Shown piece by piece: positions 1-10,574 of a stretch of 64,000 nucleotides of DNA. The notes under the pieces were generated by a model that saw only the letters and a program-made list of their open reading frames with translations, did no database searches and was not told the origin of the DNA. Positions within the stretch are counted from its first letter, which is position 1. Every line of letters starts with the position of its first letter. The DNA comes from Lantana camara (taxonomy: Eukaryota; Streptophyta; Magnoliopsida; Lamiales; Verbenaceae), in the NCBI GenBank assembly GCA_037501455.1, contig CM074862.1:62465501-62529500 (forward strand), read 5' to 3'. Both the position numbers and the translations under genes were made by a program.

Positions 1-2
1 AT

Positions 3-106
3 CCGGAGCTCACTGCCACCTTTTTCACCACGATGAAATGGGATCTTGGCTCAATTGAGCCACTCTCCTTTAGTCTAGATAGGAGACGAACAGTCACATT
101 CTCCAT
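3..106 (+). pseudogene. Athila-like element ORF, 5' fragment
   Basis: Positions 3-106 are open in one frame and read as part of a larger protein, including residues ATFFTTMKWDLGS. The Tekay element inserted right after position 106. If 107-22268 (the element plus one TSD copy) is taken out, codon 105-106 joins base 22269 and the same frame continues for more than 180 codons at 22270. This is therefore the left piece of the ORF described at 22269-23190. The true start lies outside the window. The protein resembles the poorly understood plant ORFs often found in Athila-type Ty3 elements; this assignment is from memory of the family and is moderate at best. Confidence 0.6.
102..106. repeat. Left TSD (tccat) of Tekay element 1
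   Basis: The 5-bp word tccat directly precedes the LTR start at 107 and recurs at 22264-22268 directly after the LTR end. This is the duplication made by integrase and fixes both outer ends of the element. Confidence 0.9.
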
Positions 107-1072
107 TGTAACGCCCCGACTTTTCGGACGTAAAGGTACGACGTATGTGTTTACCAATTTACACGAATTAATTGTTTTTACGTGTTTTATATTTAATTTT
201 ATTATAATTGTTATTATTTTATTTTATTATATTATATTTTATTTTAATTTATTATTATTTTAATTATATTTCGTAATATAAGTATATATATGTATATGTT
301 TATTTATTTTATTATTAATTTAGTGATTATGCTAATTAAGTGTTATGTTAATTAATCATATTTTAATTAATTAATTACGTGACTTAATTTAATTTATTCA
401 ATATTAGATTTAATTCATTTATTTAAATTTATTTTGCATGGAACTTATATTATATGCATGAATTGCATGAAATTGCATGTTATTCATTTTGTGCATTGTT
501 CATATATGAAATGATATCGAATTGCCACGAATTTGTATTATGTCGTAAATATATGTGTTAGGAACTTGCCTTTATGCTCAGTTTATGTTTTCGAATTCAT
601 TTGATATGTTAACGAACTTAATCTGAATCGAGGAACCAAATTGGGGGCTAACGAGCACTTAGCGTACCCTTGGTTCCGAATTTAATATCTTGAGCTCGGG
701 AACTCGGATTCGAGTTCCGTCAACTCCGCTGAACTCGTAACGAAAATTCGAGTTTAGTAAACTTAGCCTTATATTTTTCCTAAGTCATTTGAACCTCCGA
801 AATTCAACCGAAAAACAAAACAGAGACTAATCTGACCTTGCTGTACAAAATTAGCCATATCTTATCCAAACTTTAAACAAATTAACCATGGTTTGATTCT
901 TTAGAACCCTAACTCAAGCACCTATCCCAACATATCATGCCCTAACCAAACTAATCCTCACACAATCCCCAAACATCAGCCAAAGTTACTGCCTTTCAGT
1001 CCAGTCCCGTAACCCTTCCTTCCTTAGAGATTTTGGAGCTCAAATCTCATCAAAACTTCATCCAATCAACAA

Positions 1073-1082
1073 GGTAAGTTTA
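1073..1082 (+). other. Predicted 5' splice site in Tekay 1 5' LTR
   Basis: The words CAACAAG/GTAAGTTT fit the plant donor consensus almost perfectly, with the exon ending at 1073. The same site is at 19532/19533 in the 3' LTR. Similar donors are seen in the other Tekay-type LTRs here (27141 minus, 56558 minus, 60464 plus). Splicing is inferred; no transcript evidence is available. Confidence 0.5.
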
Positions 1083-1702
1083 GGATTGAAATATATGTTT
1101 ATTTCTGTTCATTTTCATCCTTTCATTAATGATTTTGAGCATGGATTCGAGAATTTCTGGGCTTTTTCCGAAAATGGAGAATTTTGGGCATTTTCTTGAT
1201 CTCATTCGATTCTTGTTGGTTTTGATTGATTCCAAGCTTGTGAATGATTATTTTGACATCCTCATATCATTTATGGTCATAGATTTCATGATGGTTGAGA
1301 TATTTATGAGTTATCACTTTGAGAAAAATTTTCATGAATGTCACATATGCTTTCATTTCTGGGTTGAGCTTGTTTAGAACTGATTTATGTGTTGAATTTA
1401 TGATGTTTTGCTGCACATTTGATGACCTTTATGATCTGAACTTGTTGGGATTATTGGAGATCGTTCATACCCTGTTTTTCGCGATTGACTGTCCTGTTTT
1501 TCAAGCTGATATGTTGCTATCAAACTGCTGTAATTCCTTCTTCTTTTGCTGTCAGCTTTCATGGCTTCTTGGTGTGTGTTCTTGTTGAGTTTCTTGCAGC
1601 TTTTCTTGCTCAGTTTTGTTGCTTATGTTGCCTGCATTTCATGCTGGAATGGCTGCCTTTTCTGCGAGATTTTGCTGTCTGAAAGCAGGGGTGTTTCTGG
1701 TT

Positions 1703-1830
1703 CGTGACACGGGTGTGTCGTTTCCGTTCGTTTCAACGAGGAACGGGGGTGCAGTCTTGGCCTGGAATTGCTGTACCGAGACACGGGGGTGTCTCGGTCT
1801 GGGTTTGGGAGGTGACACGGGGGTGTCACC
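1703..1830. repeat. Palindrome cluster in Tekay 1 5' LTR
   Basis: Three near-palindromes share a GACAC/GTGTC core: an imperfect one at 1703-1720; 1776-1797 with 9-bp perfect arms (CCGAGACAC and GTGTCTCGG) around GGGG; and 1811-1830 with 8-bp perfect arms (GGTGACAC and GTGTCACC) around GGGG. The bases outside the core differ between copies but stay self-complementary. The cluster is repeated in the 3' LTR at about 20170-20297. It makes chance ORFs on both strands, which I do not count as genes. Confidence 0.8.
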
Positions 1831-2469
1831 CCGTTTCTTCTGAGCTTTGTCTGCGTCTTCTTCTTCCCTGTTTGTTGTGTGTTTGCTGCTACATATATGT
1901 ATACATTTCTGTGCAGTGTGTGTGTTGCATGTATGGCTGTGAGTTGTGAGTTGTGCATGCATGGCTTGTGTATATTATGTATAATATGTATATGTTTGTG
2001 TGTGTGCGTGCATGCATGGGTATATATATATATATATATATGTGTATTTAGTATATAGTAAATGCATGCATGGGTGTGTTTATGTGTGTACGTGTATATA
2101 TATATCTATATAATATATATATACATATGTTATTATATGATTATATATATTTATTATATTATATATATTTATTATATATTTTAAATATTATTTGATTTAA
2201 TTCAATTTTTGAAATTAATTGATTTCTATTTCGCGTATTTAAATTACCGACTATTGATTGAACGTTCTATTTATTTTATTCCTAATTGTGAATATGAATA
2301 TTACTTGCTATGATTATTAAATGGAATTTTAGATTAATTGATATGCATTATGAATGTTATGAATTTATGAAATTGAATGAAATATATGAACGAATGATTT
2401 GATTATATGTTTTAAATTTCTTAATAGTGCAAATGAACATTTTATTGATATAACATGATCATTTATGCA

Positions 2470-2474
2470 TTCAT
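2470..2474. repeat. TSD (ttcat) of the Copia element, left copy
   Basis: ttcat precedes TGTTGG at 2475 and recurs at 12519-12523 after CCTAACA. The sister Tekay LTR at about 20960 has the single, unduplicated sequence. Confidence 0.92.
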
Positions 2475-4419
2475 TGTTGGAAAACACGAATCAGAAAGCA
2501 GCGGAATTTAAAAAATTTTCCCAACAAAAGGACCTTGAACTCGCAATCGTGTAACCAAATTCGTAAAGATAGAAAACTTACTTTTGTTTTGTTCTTTCTT
2601 GAAGCGTTTCAAGCCACCCAAGAACGCTCTTCTCGCGGCTTGATCCCCTCTCCTTGGTAAAGCTCGAATCTTCAAACTTCTAACTTGAAGTCTCTAGAGA
2701 AAGTCCACCAACTTGATCACAATCTAACTAGTAAGGATGCTAGTTCTATAGTTAGTGTTTAGGCTTAACCTAGGGTTTAATTTAATCTTGGAGAAAGGAA
2801 GGTGTTCAACACATGAACCAAGAATTGTCTATTAGCTCCATAAGGAGCTCGAGCTCCCCTATTTATAGAGAGGGGGTGCCGAAATTCCTAGTCCTTCATG
2901 GGCTAGGATTTTGGTCCCTCTCTCCTATTACTTGATCATCAAGTATTTTCCAACTTTGACTTTGAATTCTAATTCAAGTCAACTTCTAAGAGAGCTAAAA
3001 ATATCCAAACTATTTTTGGATAATTTTATACTTTATTTATTATAAAATAAATAACTTATTTTTATCTAATTAATTAATTCGTAATTAATTAACTAGATTA
3101 TTTTCTCCAAAATTAGACTTTCTTTTTAATTCAAAATTAAACCAAAGTCTATTAAATAATTAACTAATTAATTATTTAATATATATATAATATATATATA
3201 TACACACGTGTGTGACACGTGTCACAGTGACACGTGTCACTCACGTGAGCCACACGTGTGACTTCACACGTGTGGAACCCTCTTGGCCCGATTAACTCGT
3301 TTAATCATTTTAAAGCCTCAACTCATGTAACCAAGTTGTTGTGTGTGACCCTCTAGGTTCTCAATTCAATTAGCAGTGACCCTAATTAATTAATTCACTA
3401 ATTAATTAATCAGTCCACAGATTAAACGACCATAGTCTAGCAACAGGTGTTTAACCCCTAGCCGAATTGGAATGTTCGGATTCGACAGAACCTTTAAGTC
3501 ATTGATTCATGTGAGATACAATCCTCCTACTTACTATCTCTCAACCAAGATCTAGGGCAAGGGAATAATCAGAACCCTAATAATCCGGTCTTAAAGCTAA
3601 GTGCATTTCATATCCATTTGATCTCAATCCAAGAAACCCTTTTCTTGATGTCTTGATCTACTGCCTTGGCCAACGAGTCCATATGGCATATGAATGACTT
3701 ACACAATAAGAGATCACCTTGCATATGCAAGTGTAGGTCCTTTTTTGATTCTCATTCACTTTCATGAATCACTTGTGCAGCCCCAGCATAAGCCTTGAAT
3801 CAGTTGTCTAAGGCGACACCCTTTAAAGCTTATACCAAAGACTACAGAGTTAACTCATAAAGTAACATGGAACCTCAAGTCTAAGGATCAATTAATCACA
3901 TCAATGACTCGTGAGATATTTCCTAATCTGGAAGTTTCCATTTCCTGAAATAGAAACTTCCTTTCCCATTTAGGAATGTTCTCACACGGGGCACCTCAGT
4001 GAACTTACTTATTAAAGCAAGCACCCTCATGTATCACGCACGTATCAACTATACACTTTCCACCTCCATGAAACAAGGTGGTCCTTCTTAAGGGCGTGAT
4101 CCCACAAGCAAGCCTTAGAGGAGTCAGGTTGACACTCCCACTGTCTGTAGGACTCATCTGCTTGGAGTATTTTACTAATCATGACTTATGTGATATAGGG
4201 CTCGTTTCATGAACTATTTCACCTAAATGGTAGAGTCCTAAATTCATCAGGATTAGGGGAGTTCTCATACATGCACAGCTAAAGTAAACGCATACCAAAC
4301 AAGAGCATATAAAGAAGTGTTGCCTCAATTCGTTATTTCATTCAAAGATTGTCTGTGATTACAATAAGGAAAAACACAAAGCGGATATACAATCGGCTTT
4401 TAGGGCACTATTCCTAACA
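2475..4419 (-). repeat. 3' LTR of the nested Copia
   Basis: A 1945-bp LTR that reads TGTTAGGAATAG...TTTTCCAACA on the minus strand. It matches 10575-12518 with about 18 differences. A TATA box (TATAAATA on minus) lies at 2860-2867. A cluster of six CACGTG palindromes lies at 3203-3274, upstream of the TATA box in the minus direction. Confidence 0.93.
3203..3274. promoter_or_regulatory. G-box (CACGTG) palindrome cluster in Copia LTR
   Basis: Six palindromes centred on CACGTG lie within 72 bp: 3203-3212, 3212-3225, 3227-3240, 3241-3248, 3251-3260 and 3265-3274. Two of them are perfect 14-mers (GTGACACGTGTCAC). CACGTG is the classic G-box bound by plant bZIP and bHLH factors. The cluster is about 340 bp upstream of the LTR TATA box, an enhancer-like position. 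It recurs in the 5' LTR (about 11303-11374) and in the solo LTR (about 36919-36992). Regulatory function is inferred. Confidence 0.65.
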
Positions 4420-4434
4420 ATCTCCCACTTGCCC
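4420..4434 (-). other. Polypurine tract of the Copia
   Basis: On the minus strand the bases next to the 3' LTR read GGCAAGTGGGAGATT. A purine-rich stretch at this place primes plus-strand DNA synthesis in LTR elements. Confidence 0.8.
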
Positions 4435-4435
4435 G

Positions 4436-5683
4436 TCAAAGCCATTCTAAAGCTACTCTAAGTCCCATCTTCTGAAGATGACCTTGGAAAGCTTCTCGAC
4501 TAAGGGGTTTAGTAAGTGGATCTGCCACGTTCTCTGCTGATGTGACCCTCTCAATTAGCACATCTCCTCTTTTGATAATATCACGGATTAGGTGATACTT
4601 CCTCATAATGTGCTTGGTCCGTTGGTGAGATCTTGGTTCTCTTGCTTGAGCAACCGCCCCAGTGTTGTCACAAAACACAGTAATGGGGTCTTTCATGCTA
4701 GGAACAACATTCAACTCTTGAATGAAGTTTCTAATCCAAACACCTTCCTTAGCTACATCATTTGCAGCTAAGTATTCGGCCTTAGTGGTCGAATCTGCAG
4801 TGGTAGTTTGCTTGGAACTCTTCCAACTCACTGCTCCGCCGTTTAGGCAGAAAATGTATCCTGACATTGACTTAAAATCATCTAAGTCAGATGCAAAGCT
4901 TGCATCGCAGTATCCTTCGACAGTAAGATCTTTCTGACCTCTGTAAACTAAGAATAAATCTTTAGTACTTTTCAAGTACTTAAGAATATTCTTCACGGCA
5001 GACCAGTGACCATCTCCAGGGTCAGATTGGAAACGACTCGTTACACTAAGTGCATAAGCCACATCCGGTCGAGTACATAACATTGCATACATTATGCTAC
5101 CTATTGCTGACGCATAAGGTGTATGAGTCATTCTCTCCTTCTCAAGGTTAGTCTTAGGACACATCTTCTTTGAAAGACATGTTCCTACACTCATAGGAAG
5201 GTTCTTAACCTTTGCTGACTCCATATTGAATCTCTTCAATACTTTGTCAATGTACATCGATTGTGATAGTCCTATTAACCTTCTAGATCTATCTCTATAG
5301 ATTTTAATTCCAAGGATATAGGACGCATCACCAAGATCTTTCATCTCGAATTTGTTCGATAACCATAACTTAGTTACTTTCATGTCATCCTTCGAATTCC
5401 CAATAAGAAGGATGTCATCAACATAAAGTACTAAGAATTGCACTGAGGTCTCCAATTCCTTTCTATACACACATGATTCATTCGTAATTTGGATGAAGCC
5501 AAACGCTTTGACCGATTTATCAAATCGAATGTTCCAATTCCTAGAAGCCTGTTTCAATCCATTGATTGATCTTTGGAGTTTGCAAACCTTTTGCTCACTC
5601 CCACTGAATGTGAAACCTATGGGTTGCTCCATATAAATGTCTTTATCAATGTCACCATTGAGAAAGGCAGTTTTCACATCCAT
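4436..5683 (-). pseudogene. Copia reverse transcriptase and RNase H (pol C-terminus)
   Basis: This open stretch of 415 codons is the end of the Copia polyprotein. It begins with MDVKTAFLNG, a well-known Copia RT motif, and has the YVDDILLIG catalytic motif (about residues 87-95). The RNase H part follows (GYCDASFASDLDD near residue 257, KAEYLAAN near 304, and DNTGAV near 342). A TAA at 5684-5686 separates it from the upstream RT half; the neighbouring codons suggest a single-base nonsense change. RT would copy the element RNA into DNA and RNase H would remove the template. The catalytic motifs look intact, but the stop means no full-length product without readthrough. Confidence 0.9.
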
Positions 5684-7117
5684 TTACCATATCTCATAGT
5701 CATAATATGCAGCAATGGCAAGCATGATTCGAATGGACTTTTGCATTGCAACTGGTGAAAAGGTTTCGTCAAAGTCTACGCCGGGTCTTTGAGTGAATCC
5801 TTTTGCAACCAGTCTTGCCTTGTAGGATGCAATGCTTCCATCAACTCCAAGCTTTCTCTTAAAGATCCATTTGCAACCTATGGGTTTGACCCCATCAGGC
5901 AAATCTACCAAGGTCCAAACTTGGTTGGAGTTCATGGAATCCATTTCGGATTTCATGGCTTCTATCCACTGTTCAGAGTCAGAATCCAAAAGTGCCTCCT
6001 CATATGTTAAAGGATCATTATCCTTTTGAGAGATTTCATAGAAGAATCCATACCATCTCTTCGGCTGTCTAGGAGTGCGTTCAGAACGCCTTAGAGGAGG
6101 ATTTTCATGTGTATCGAAATTCGCGATTGGTTGTGGTTGATGAGAGTGGGACGTTTCTTCAGTGGGTGGTGTGGGGTCACTTTGCACTTCTTCTAATTCT
6201 ATGATCTTGCCTTTCTTTTCTTTAAGGAACGGTTCCTCAAGAAAAGTGGCATTTTTGGAAACAAACACCTTTTGCTCAGATTGATCATAGAAATAGTATC
6301 CTATGGATTCCTTAGGATAACCTACAAAGTAGCATAAGTTAGAACGAGATTCTAACTTATCTCCCACTGTCCTCTTCACGTAAGCAGGATAACCCCAAAT
6401 TCTTAAGTAAGAATAACTAGGGATTTTACCATGCCACATTTCATAGGGCGTCTTGGGGACTGACTTAAAGGGAACTAGATTCAGATTCTTTGCTGCACTT
6501 TCTAGGGCATAACCCCAGAAAGAAGGTGGTAAGTCAGTGAAACTCATCATGGAACGAACCATATCAAGTAGGGTTCGATTCCTTCTCTCAGAAACTCCAT
6601 TAAGCTGAGGAGTTCCCGGAGGAGTCCACTGAGAGATAATCCCATTATCTTTGAGATGATTAAGGAATTCTTCACTAAGATACTCGCCTCCTCGATCAGA
6701 TCGAAGTGCTTTGATCTTGTGACCAGTTTGGTTCTCAACCTCCTTTTGAAATTCTAAGAATTTCTCAAAAGCTTCAGATTTATACTTCATTAAGTATACA
6801 TAACCATACCGACTAAAGTCATCAGTAAAGGTTATGAAGTACTGATGATTGTTTCTAGTGCTTACACTAAGCGGTCCACAAACATCAGTATGGATCAAAT
6901 CCAAAACCTCAGTGGCACGTTCCACAGTTCCTTTAAAAGGAACTTTGGACATCTTTCCTTTGAGACAGGATTCGCAAGAGGTCAACTCTTTGAGATCATT
7001 TTCAGAGAATCATCCTAAAGTGTTTATCTTGCTAATTCTGTTCTTGGAAATGTGTCCTAATCTAGCGTGCCATAAGGGAGCTGAAACTTTGTCATCTCTC
7101 TTACGCTTTGTTTCTCG
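5684..7117 (-). pseudogene. Copia integrase and N-terminal RT
   Basis: On the minus strand this runs from the integrase zinc-binding region to the RT fingers. Near 7060-7030 is LWHARLGHIS, the HxxxxH part of the integrase zinc finger, and CESCLKGK follows after a TGA near 7008. The core has IHTDVCGPL, FTDDFSRY and SDRGGEYLS (catalytic Asp residues) and PQLNGVSERRNRTL (catalytic Glu). The RT half has ALLDSDSEQWIEAMKSEM and WIFKRKLGVDG. It ends at the TAA at 5684-5686. The 433-codon open part is 5684-6985; the TAA at 7118 and the TGA near 7008 break the upstream link. Integrase would insert the DNA copy in the nucleus. Confidence 0.88.
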
Positions 7118-7530
7118 TTATATATTCATAATATTGATATTTTGAGTTAGGTAAAGTCCATTACTTAGAGTACCGATGTGAACGGAAGAGTTGTTCCGTT
7201 TGATAAAAAATTTACCATTCTTAATATAAGTCTCATAACCTTCACAATCTAATATTGGAACTGAAATTATATTACGAATAATGCTCGGTACATAAAGGAC
7301 TTTGTTCAATACTAACTCAAAACTACCTAAATCTAATCTAATTGTGCCTAAAGCTCGAGCTTCAACGTTTGAGCCATCGCCGATCTTCAAGACACATTCT
7401 CCTTCTTTGAGTTGTTGGACCTCACTTAGCATATGTACATCATTACAGATATGAGTTCCACAACCGGTATCAAGTACCCAAGAACTAGAATTAATAGAAA
7501 GATTTACTTCAACGAGAAAGATACCTTTCT
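7118..7530 (-). pseudogene. Copia aspartic protease
   Basis: On the minus strand near 7480-7440 the frame reads SSWVLDTGCGTHICND, with the DTG catalytic triad typical of the Copia protease. It continues through GECVLKIGDGSNV, LNKVLYVPSIIRNIISV and NGLYL, and ends in a TAA at 7118. The protease would cut Gag-Pol into mature proteins. There is no separate start; the domain is meant to be made as part of the polyprotein and continues from gag. Confidence 0.85.
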
Positions 7531-8355
7531 TTAGAGTAGCCTTGTACTCTGGGCAGTTTCTCCTCCAATGTCCCGCTTTGCCACAATGGAAGCAAACATC
7601 CTCTTTCTGATCACGCTTCTTCTTTTGGGCCTTCCCCTTCGAAATGCCACCAGCGGGCCTAAGGGGTTTCTTCTCTTCTTTTGGGCTCTCTTGCCCTTAC
7701 CTTTAGAAGGCCCAGAAGAGGAAGATGGAGCATTTACCATCAAAACCTTATTGTCCTTCTTGATCGTGCTTTCAGCAGTCACAAGCTGACTAATCAGCTC
7801 AGCTACAGTAGCACCAGCATGATTCATGTTGAAGTTAAGGACAAATGGGTTGAATGATGGTGGGAGCGAAGCTAGCAACAAATCCACTGAAAACTCATCT
7901 TTCAGTGGCATGTCCATGGAAGCAAGTTTCTCAGTAAGGGCAAGAAACTTGAGTCCATATTCATGGACACTTGAACCTTCCCTCATTCTCAAGTGGAACA
8001 ATTCCTTTGAAGTGTTATACCTTGTAACACGTTCATGAGGGTGGTAAAGTTGCTCTAAGTGGTCGTAAATCTCCCAAGCAAATTCCATGGCCTCATGTTG
8101 CCTTTGCAAGTCCGGAGACATGTTAGCCAACATAAGGCAACGGGCTTGGAGATTATCATCCTTCCACTTCTGAATCGCGTCCCTCTCGGCCCGAGTGGGA
8201 GCCTCCCCTTCGGGACTAGGCTCCCCTTCGAAGAGAACATAAGTTCTCTTCTCAGAATCTAAAATGATTTTTAGATTCCTCAGCCAATCAGAATAGTTGG
8301 GACCAGTCAACTTGTTTGACTCGAGGATCGATACAAAAGGGTTTTTGGTTGCCAT
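7531..8355 (-). pseudogene. Copia Gag
   Basis: Starts with ATG at 8355 (MATKNPFVSILE) and runs 274 codons. The N-terminal part has the plant Copia Gag signature KLTGPNYSDWLRNLK, followed by a helical capsid region (EIYDHLEQLYHP, LLLASLPPSF). A CCHC zinc knuckle, CFHCGKAGHWRRNC, is encoded at about 7558-7599 but in another frame from the N-terminal part, so a frameshift lies near 7660-7690. The last 60 or so residues of the open frame are therefore out of register. Gag would form the virus-like particle and bind RNA. Confidence 0.88.
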
Positions 8356-8561
8356 TTCAAAACACGTAGAGAATCACAGAATCTACGACCTAAATGGTAA
8401 AACAGAGAACTAGTGAGCATGCTGAATTATAACGATACACAAAAGATAAGGTCTTTAATCTATTGTAGCTCCCACTGTTTTTCAAAGATCTAGAATTCCC
8501 AAAGATCTAAGAGGAACACGTTTCCCAATGGGTACTAAGATCCTAGGCATTTTACCTCGAA

Positions 8562-8883
8562 CCCACGACTCGCGGACATTCTAATTAAGAACCCTAGGTA
8601 GGTACAACTTGCCAATTCTAACACCTTTAGAATTCTTAGTAATTGTTTTTGCATCACCTATCTTTCAATATGGACCCACGACTCGTGCGACATCCATATT
8701 TACTTAGGCGTTAAGCTAGACCCATCAATCATAAGATCATGACCAAAACTTAGTTCGAACAACCCACGACTCGCGGACATGGCCCTTGCTAAAATTGACC
8801 ACGAAATATTGACCATTTAAAAATGATTAATTAGGTAACTAAGAACTAATAAGCTCCACTAGCTATCCCATGACTCGCGGACA
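8562..8883. repeat. Four dispersed copies of an 18-bp leader motif
   Basis: CCCACGACTCGCGGACAT occurs at 8562-8579 and 8763-8780, with close variants at 8675-8693 (one extra base) and 8867-8883 (one change). Spacing is 113, 88 and 104 bp, while the sequence between copies is not obviously repeated. No ordinary retrotransposon signal I know of explains it. Confidence 0.85.
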
Positions 8884-10071
8884 ATAACTAGCTTTACTTA
8901 CTAAACTTAAAACCTATTGATGGAATGCTAGGAATTTAATTCAAAATTTGCATCTCGAATTAAACACCTATTTGTTCGAAATTAGCTTAATATTTAATGG
9001 GAATTTTCGAATCAACCGGAGAGTTGTCCGGTTCGACCTCACCAACATATATGTTATCCAATTTTATTAGTCTTGATTAATGCAAGTACACTTAAATGCA
9101 TTTCAAACAAGCACATAAACAGATAACATGTCCTAGCATGATACTAACATGTAATGATCATGGGCTCTACCTATCTTATGCGTGATATGCGGGAGCCACT
9201 CCACAATCACAAGTTCTAACATACATGCCACATAAACAGTTTAAATCACATAAGGGAAAGCGGTAACAAAATACGAGCCCTATCTCTATTACATTTAACA
9301 ATTGAGATTCCCCTCCCTAACATTTTGAGGGGTCTTCACTTATGGCCTCCTAGTTACTTGAATGTGGTCCATCTTACTCCATGGGTGCATTGTCTCCAAA
9401 ATGAAAATAAAACCTCACCACCTATCTCTACTCTCAAATTACAATAAAAAGAAAAAGACATAAAGTAATAAGGCTCAATCTTCATATTGGCCTTAGACAA
9501 TTACACGGGGCATACCCCGGCCTCAAAAACAGTAATATGGTAAGCCACATAATAAATCACATAACAGTACGCACATAAGTGAGGCTCCAACCTCAATTGA
9601 AAAACGCAACTATAGGGCTCCAACCCCAATTTAAACCATCCATGTGCATAAATTAAAACCATACATAGATCTAAACCCATGATCACCTAACATGCTCTTG
9701 CAAGAATTTAAATTTAGCCAATAAATTAAAATTCTCGTTTCAAGTCCTAATGACTTAAAACACGACTTAGATGCAATTCTTGTTCAAGAGCCTTTTCAAT
9801 AAAACCCGAAAAACAATAAACCAATAAAATTCCAATTAATTTCCAAAATTAATAATTTTATTCTTTCATTATTTTCAGAAAATAAAATTCATAATTTTCC
9901 CAAAATCCAAATCGCTTCAATTTCTCAAAAATCCCAATTTAATCAAAATTTTAAAATAATTTTATTTTAACAAAACTGATTTTAAAAGATAAAATTAAAA
10001 TAAAATTAAATCGGGATTTTACGGACCGAAAACACGAAAAACACGAAACACGAAAAACGAGCCCAAAAAAA

Positions 10072-10290
10072 GTGCCCAGCGCGCGGCAGTTGCCGCTCGC
10101 GTGCGCACGCTGGGCGTGCATCATGCGCGTGCCGCGCGCAGCAGCGCCCGCCGCGACTAGGTGGGCTGAGCAGGCGTCCCGCGCGGTTGCGGGACGGACT
10201 GGGCGCGCCCGGGAAGGCTCCCGCGCTGTTGCGGGAGGAGCTGGGCGGCGGCGACGGGCCTGGGCGTGCGACGTGCTAGCACGCCTAGGC
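10072..10290. other. GC-rich hairpin island in Copia leader
   Basis: A sharp GC-rich block within AT-rich sequence. It holds an outer stem (GCCCAGCG 10074-10081 with CGCTGGGC 10108-10115) enclosing CGGCA/TGCCG at 10084-10095. Two sister hairpins follow: 10176-10195 (GTCCCGC/GCGGGAC) and 10218-10237 (CTCCCGC/GCGGGAG), each with a 6-base loop. Differences between the sister stems are compensated. Possible RNA packaging or dimerisation structure; this is inference. Confidence 0.6.
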
Positions 10291-10560
10291 TCGTTGCTTT
10301 TCGTGTTCGTTTTATATTTCTGGGTTTCTCGAAAACCCGGTTCAATCCAAAAATTAAAAATTCGATTTAAACATATTTCAATCAAAACGTTTTTCAAAAT
10401 CACAATTTAAGAAAACAGTTTCAGAAATTCAGGAAAAATTACAGTTTCGTATTTCAGGCTTTCTAAAAGAACTCATGAATACCTAATTCGCATCTAAGCC
10501 TAAGAATTTCTACCAAATTCAGAATAATTGAGACGAATCAGAAACACGATTAACGAGGTG

Positions 10561-10572
10561 ACTCTGATACCA
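10561..10572 (-). other. Primer-binding site of the Copia (Met-tRNA type)
   Basis: On the minus strand TGGTATCAGAGT lies two bases from the 5' LTR end. This is the usual plant initiator-Met tRNA primer site and fixes the direction of the element. Confidence 0.9.
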
Positions 10573-10574
10573 CT

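Larger units (their letters stand above)
8356..10557 (-). other. Long untranslated leader of the Copia
   Basis: About 2.2 kb between the primer site and the Gag ATG, with no credible gene. It is mostly AT-rich, with two striking parts: four copies of an 18-bp motif (8562-8883) and a very GC-rich block (10072-10290) that can fold into hairpins. Leaders of this length are known in the BARE/Angela group and contain packaging and dimerisation signals. Small ORFs over the GC block on both strands look like by-products of its composition. Confidence 0.75.

Noticed and set aside
1623..1962. Overlapping ORFs on both strands in the Tekay 1 LTR (also 20083-20429)
   Set aside because: They are created by the palindrome cluster and low-complexity sequence; no family match and they lie in an LTR.
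8550..8580. Pol III B-box in the repeated leader motif
   Set aside because: GGGTTCGA appears beside only one of the four copies, so it is probably coincidence.
9951..10410. ORFs on both strands over the GC island of the Copia leader
   Set aside because: Ala/Arg-rich products of base composition, without a start context or family match.
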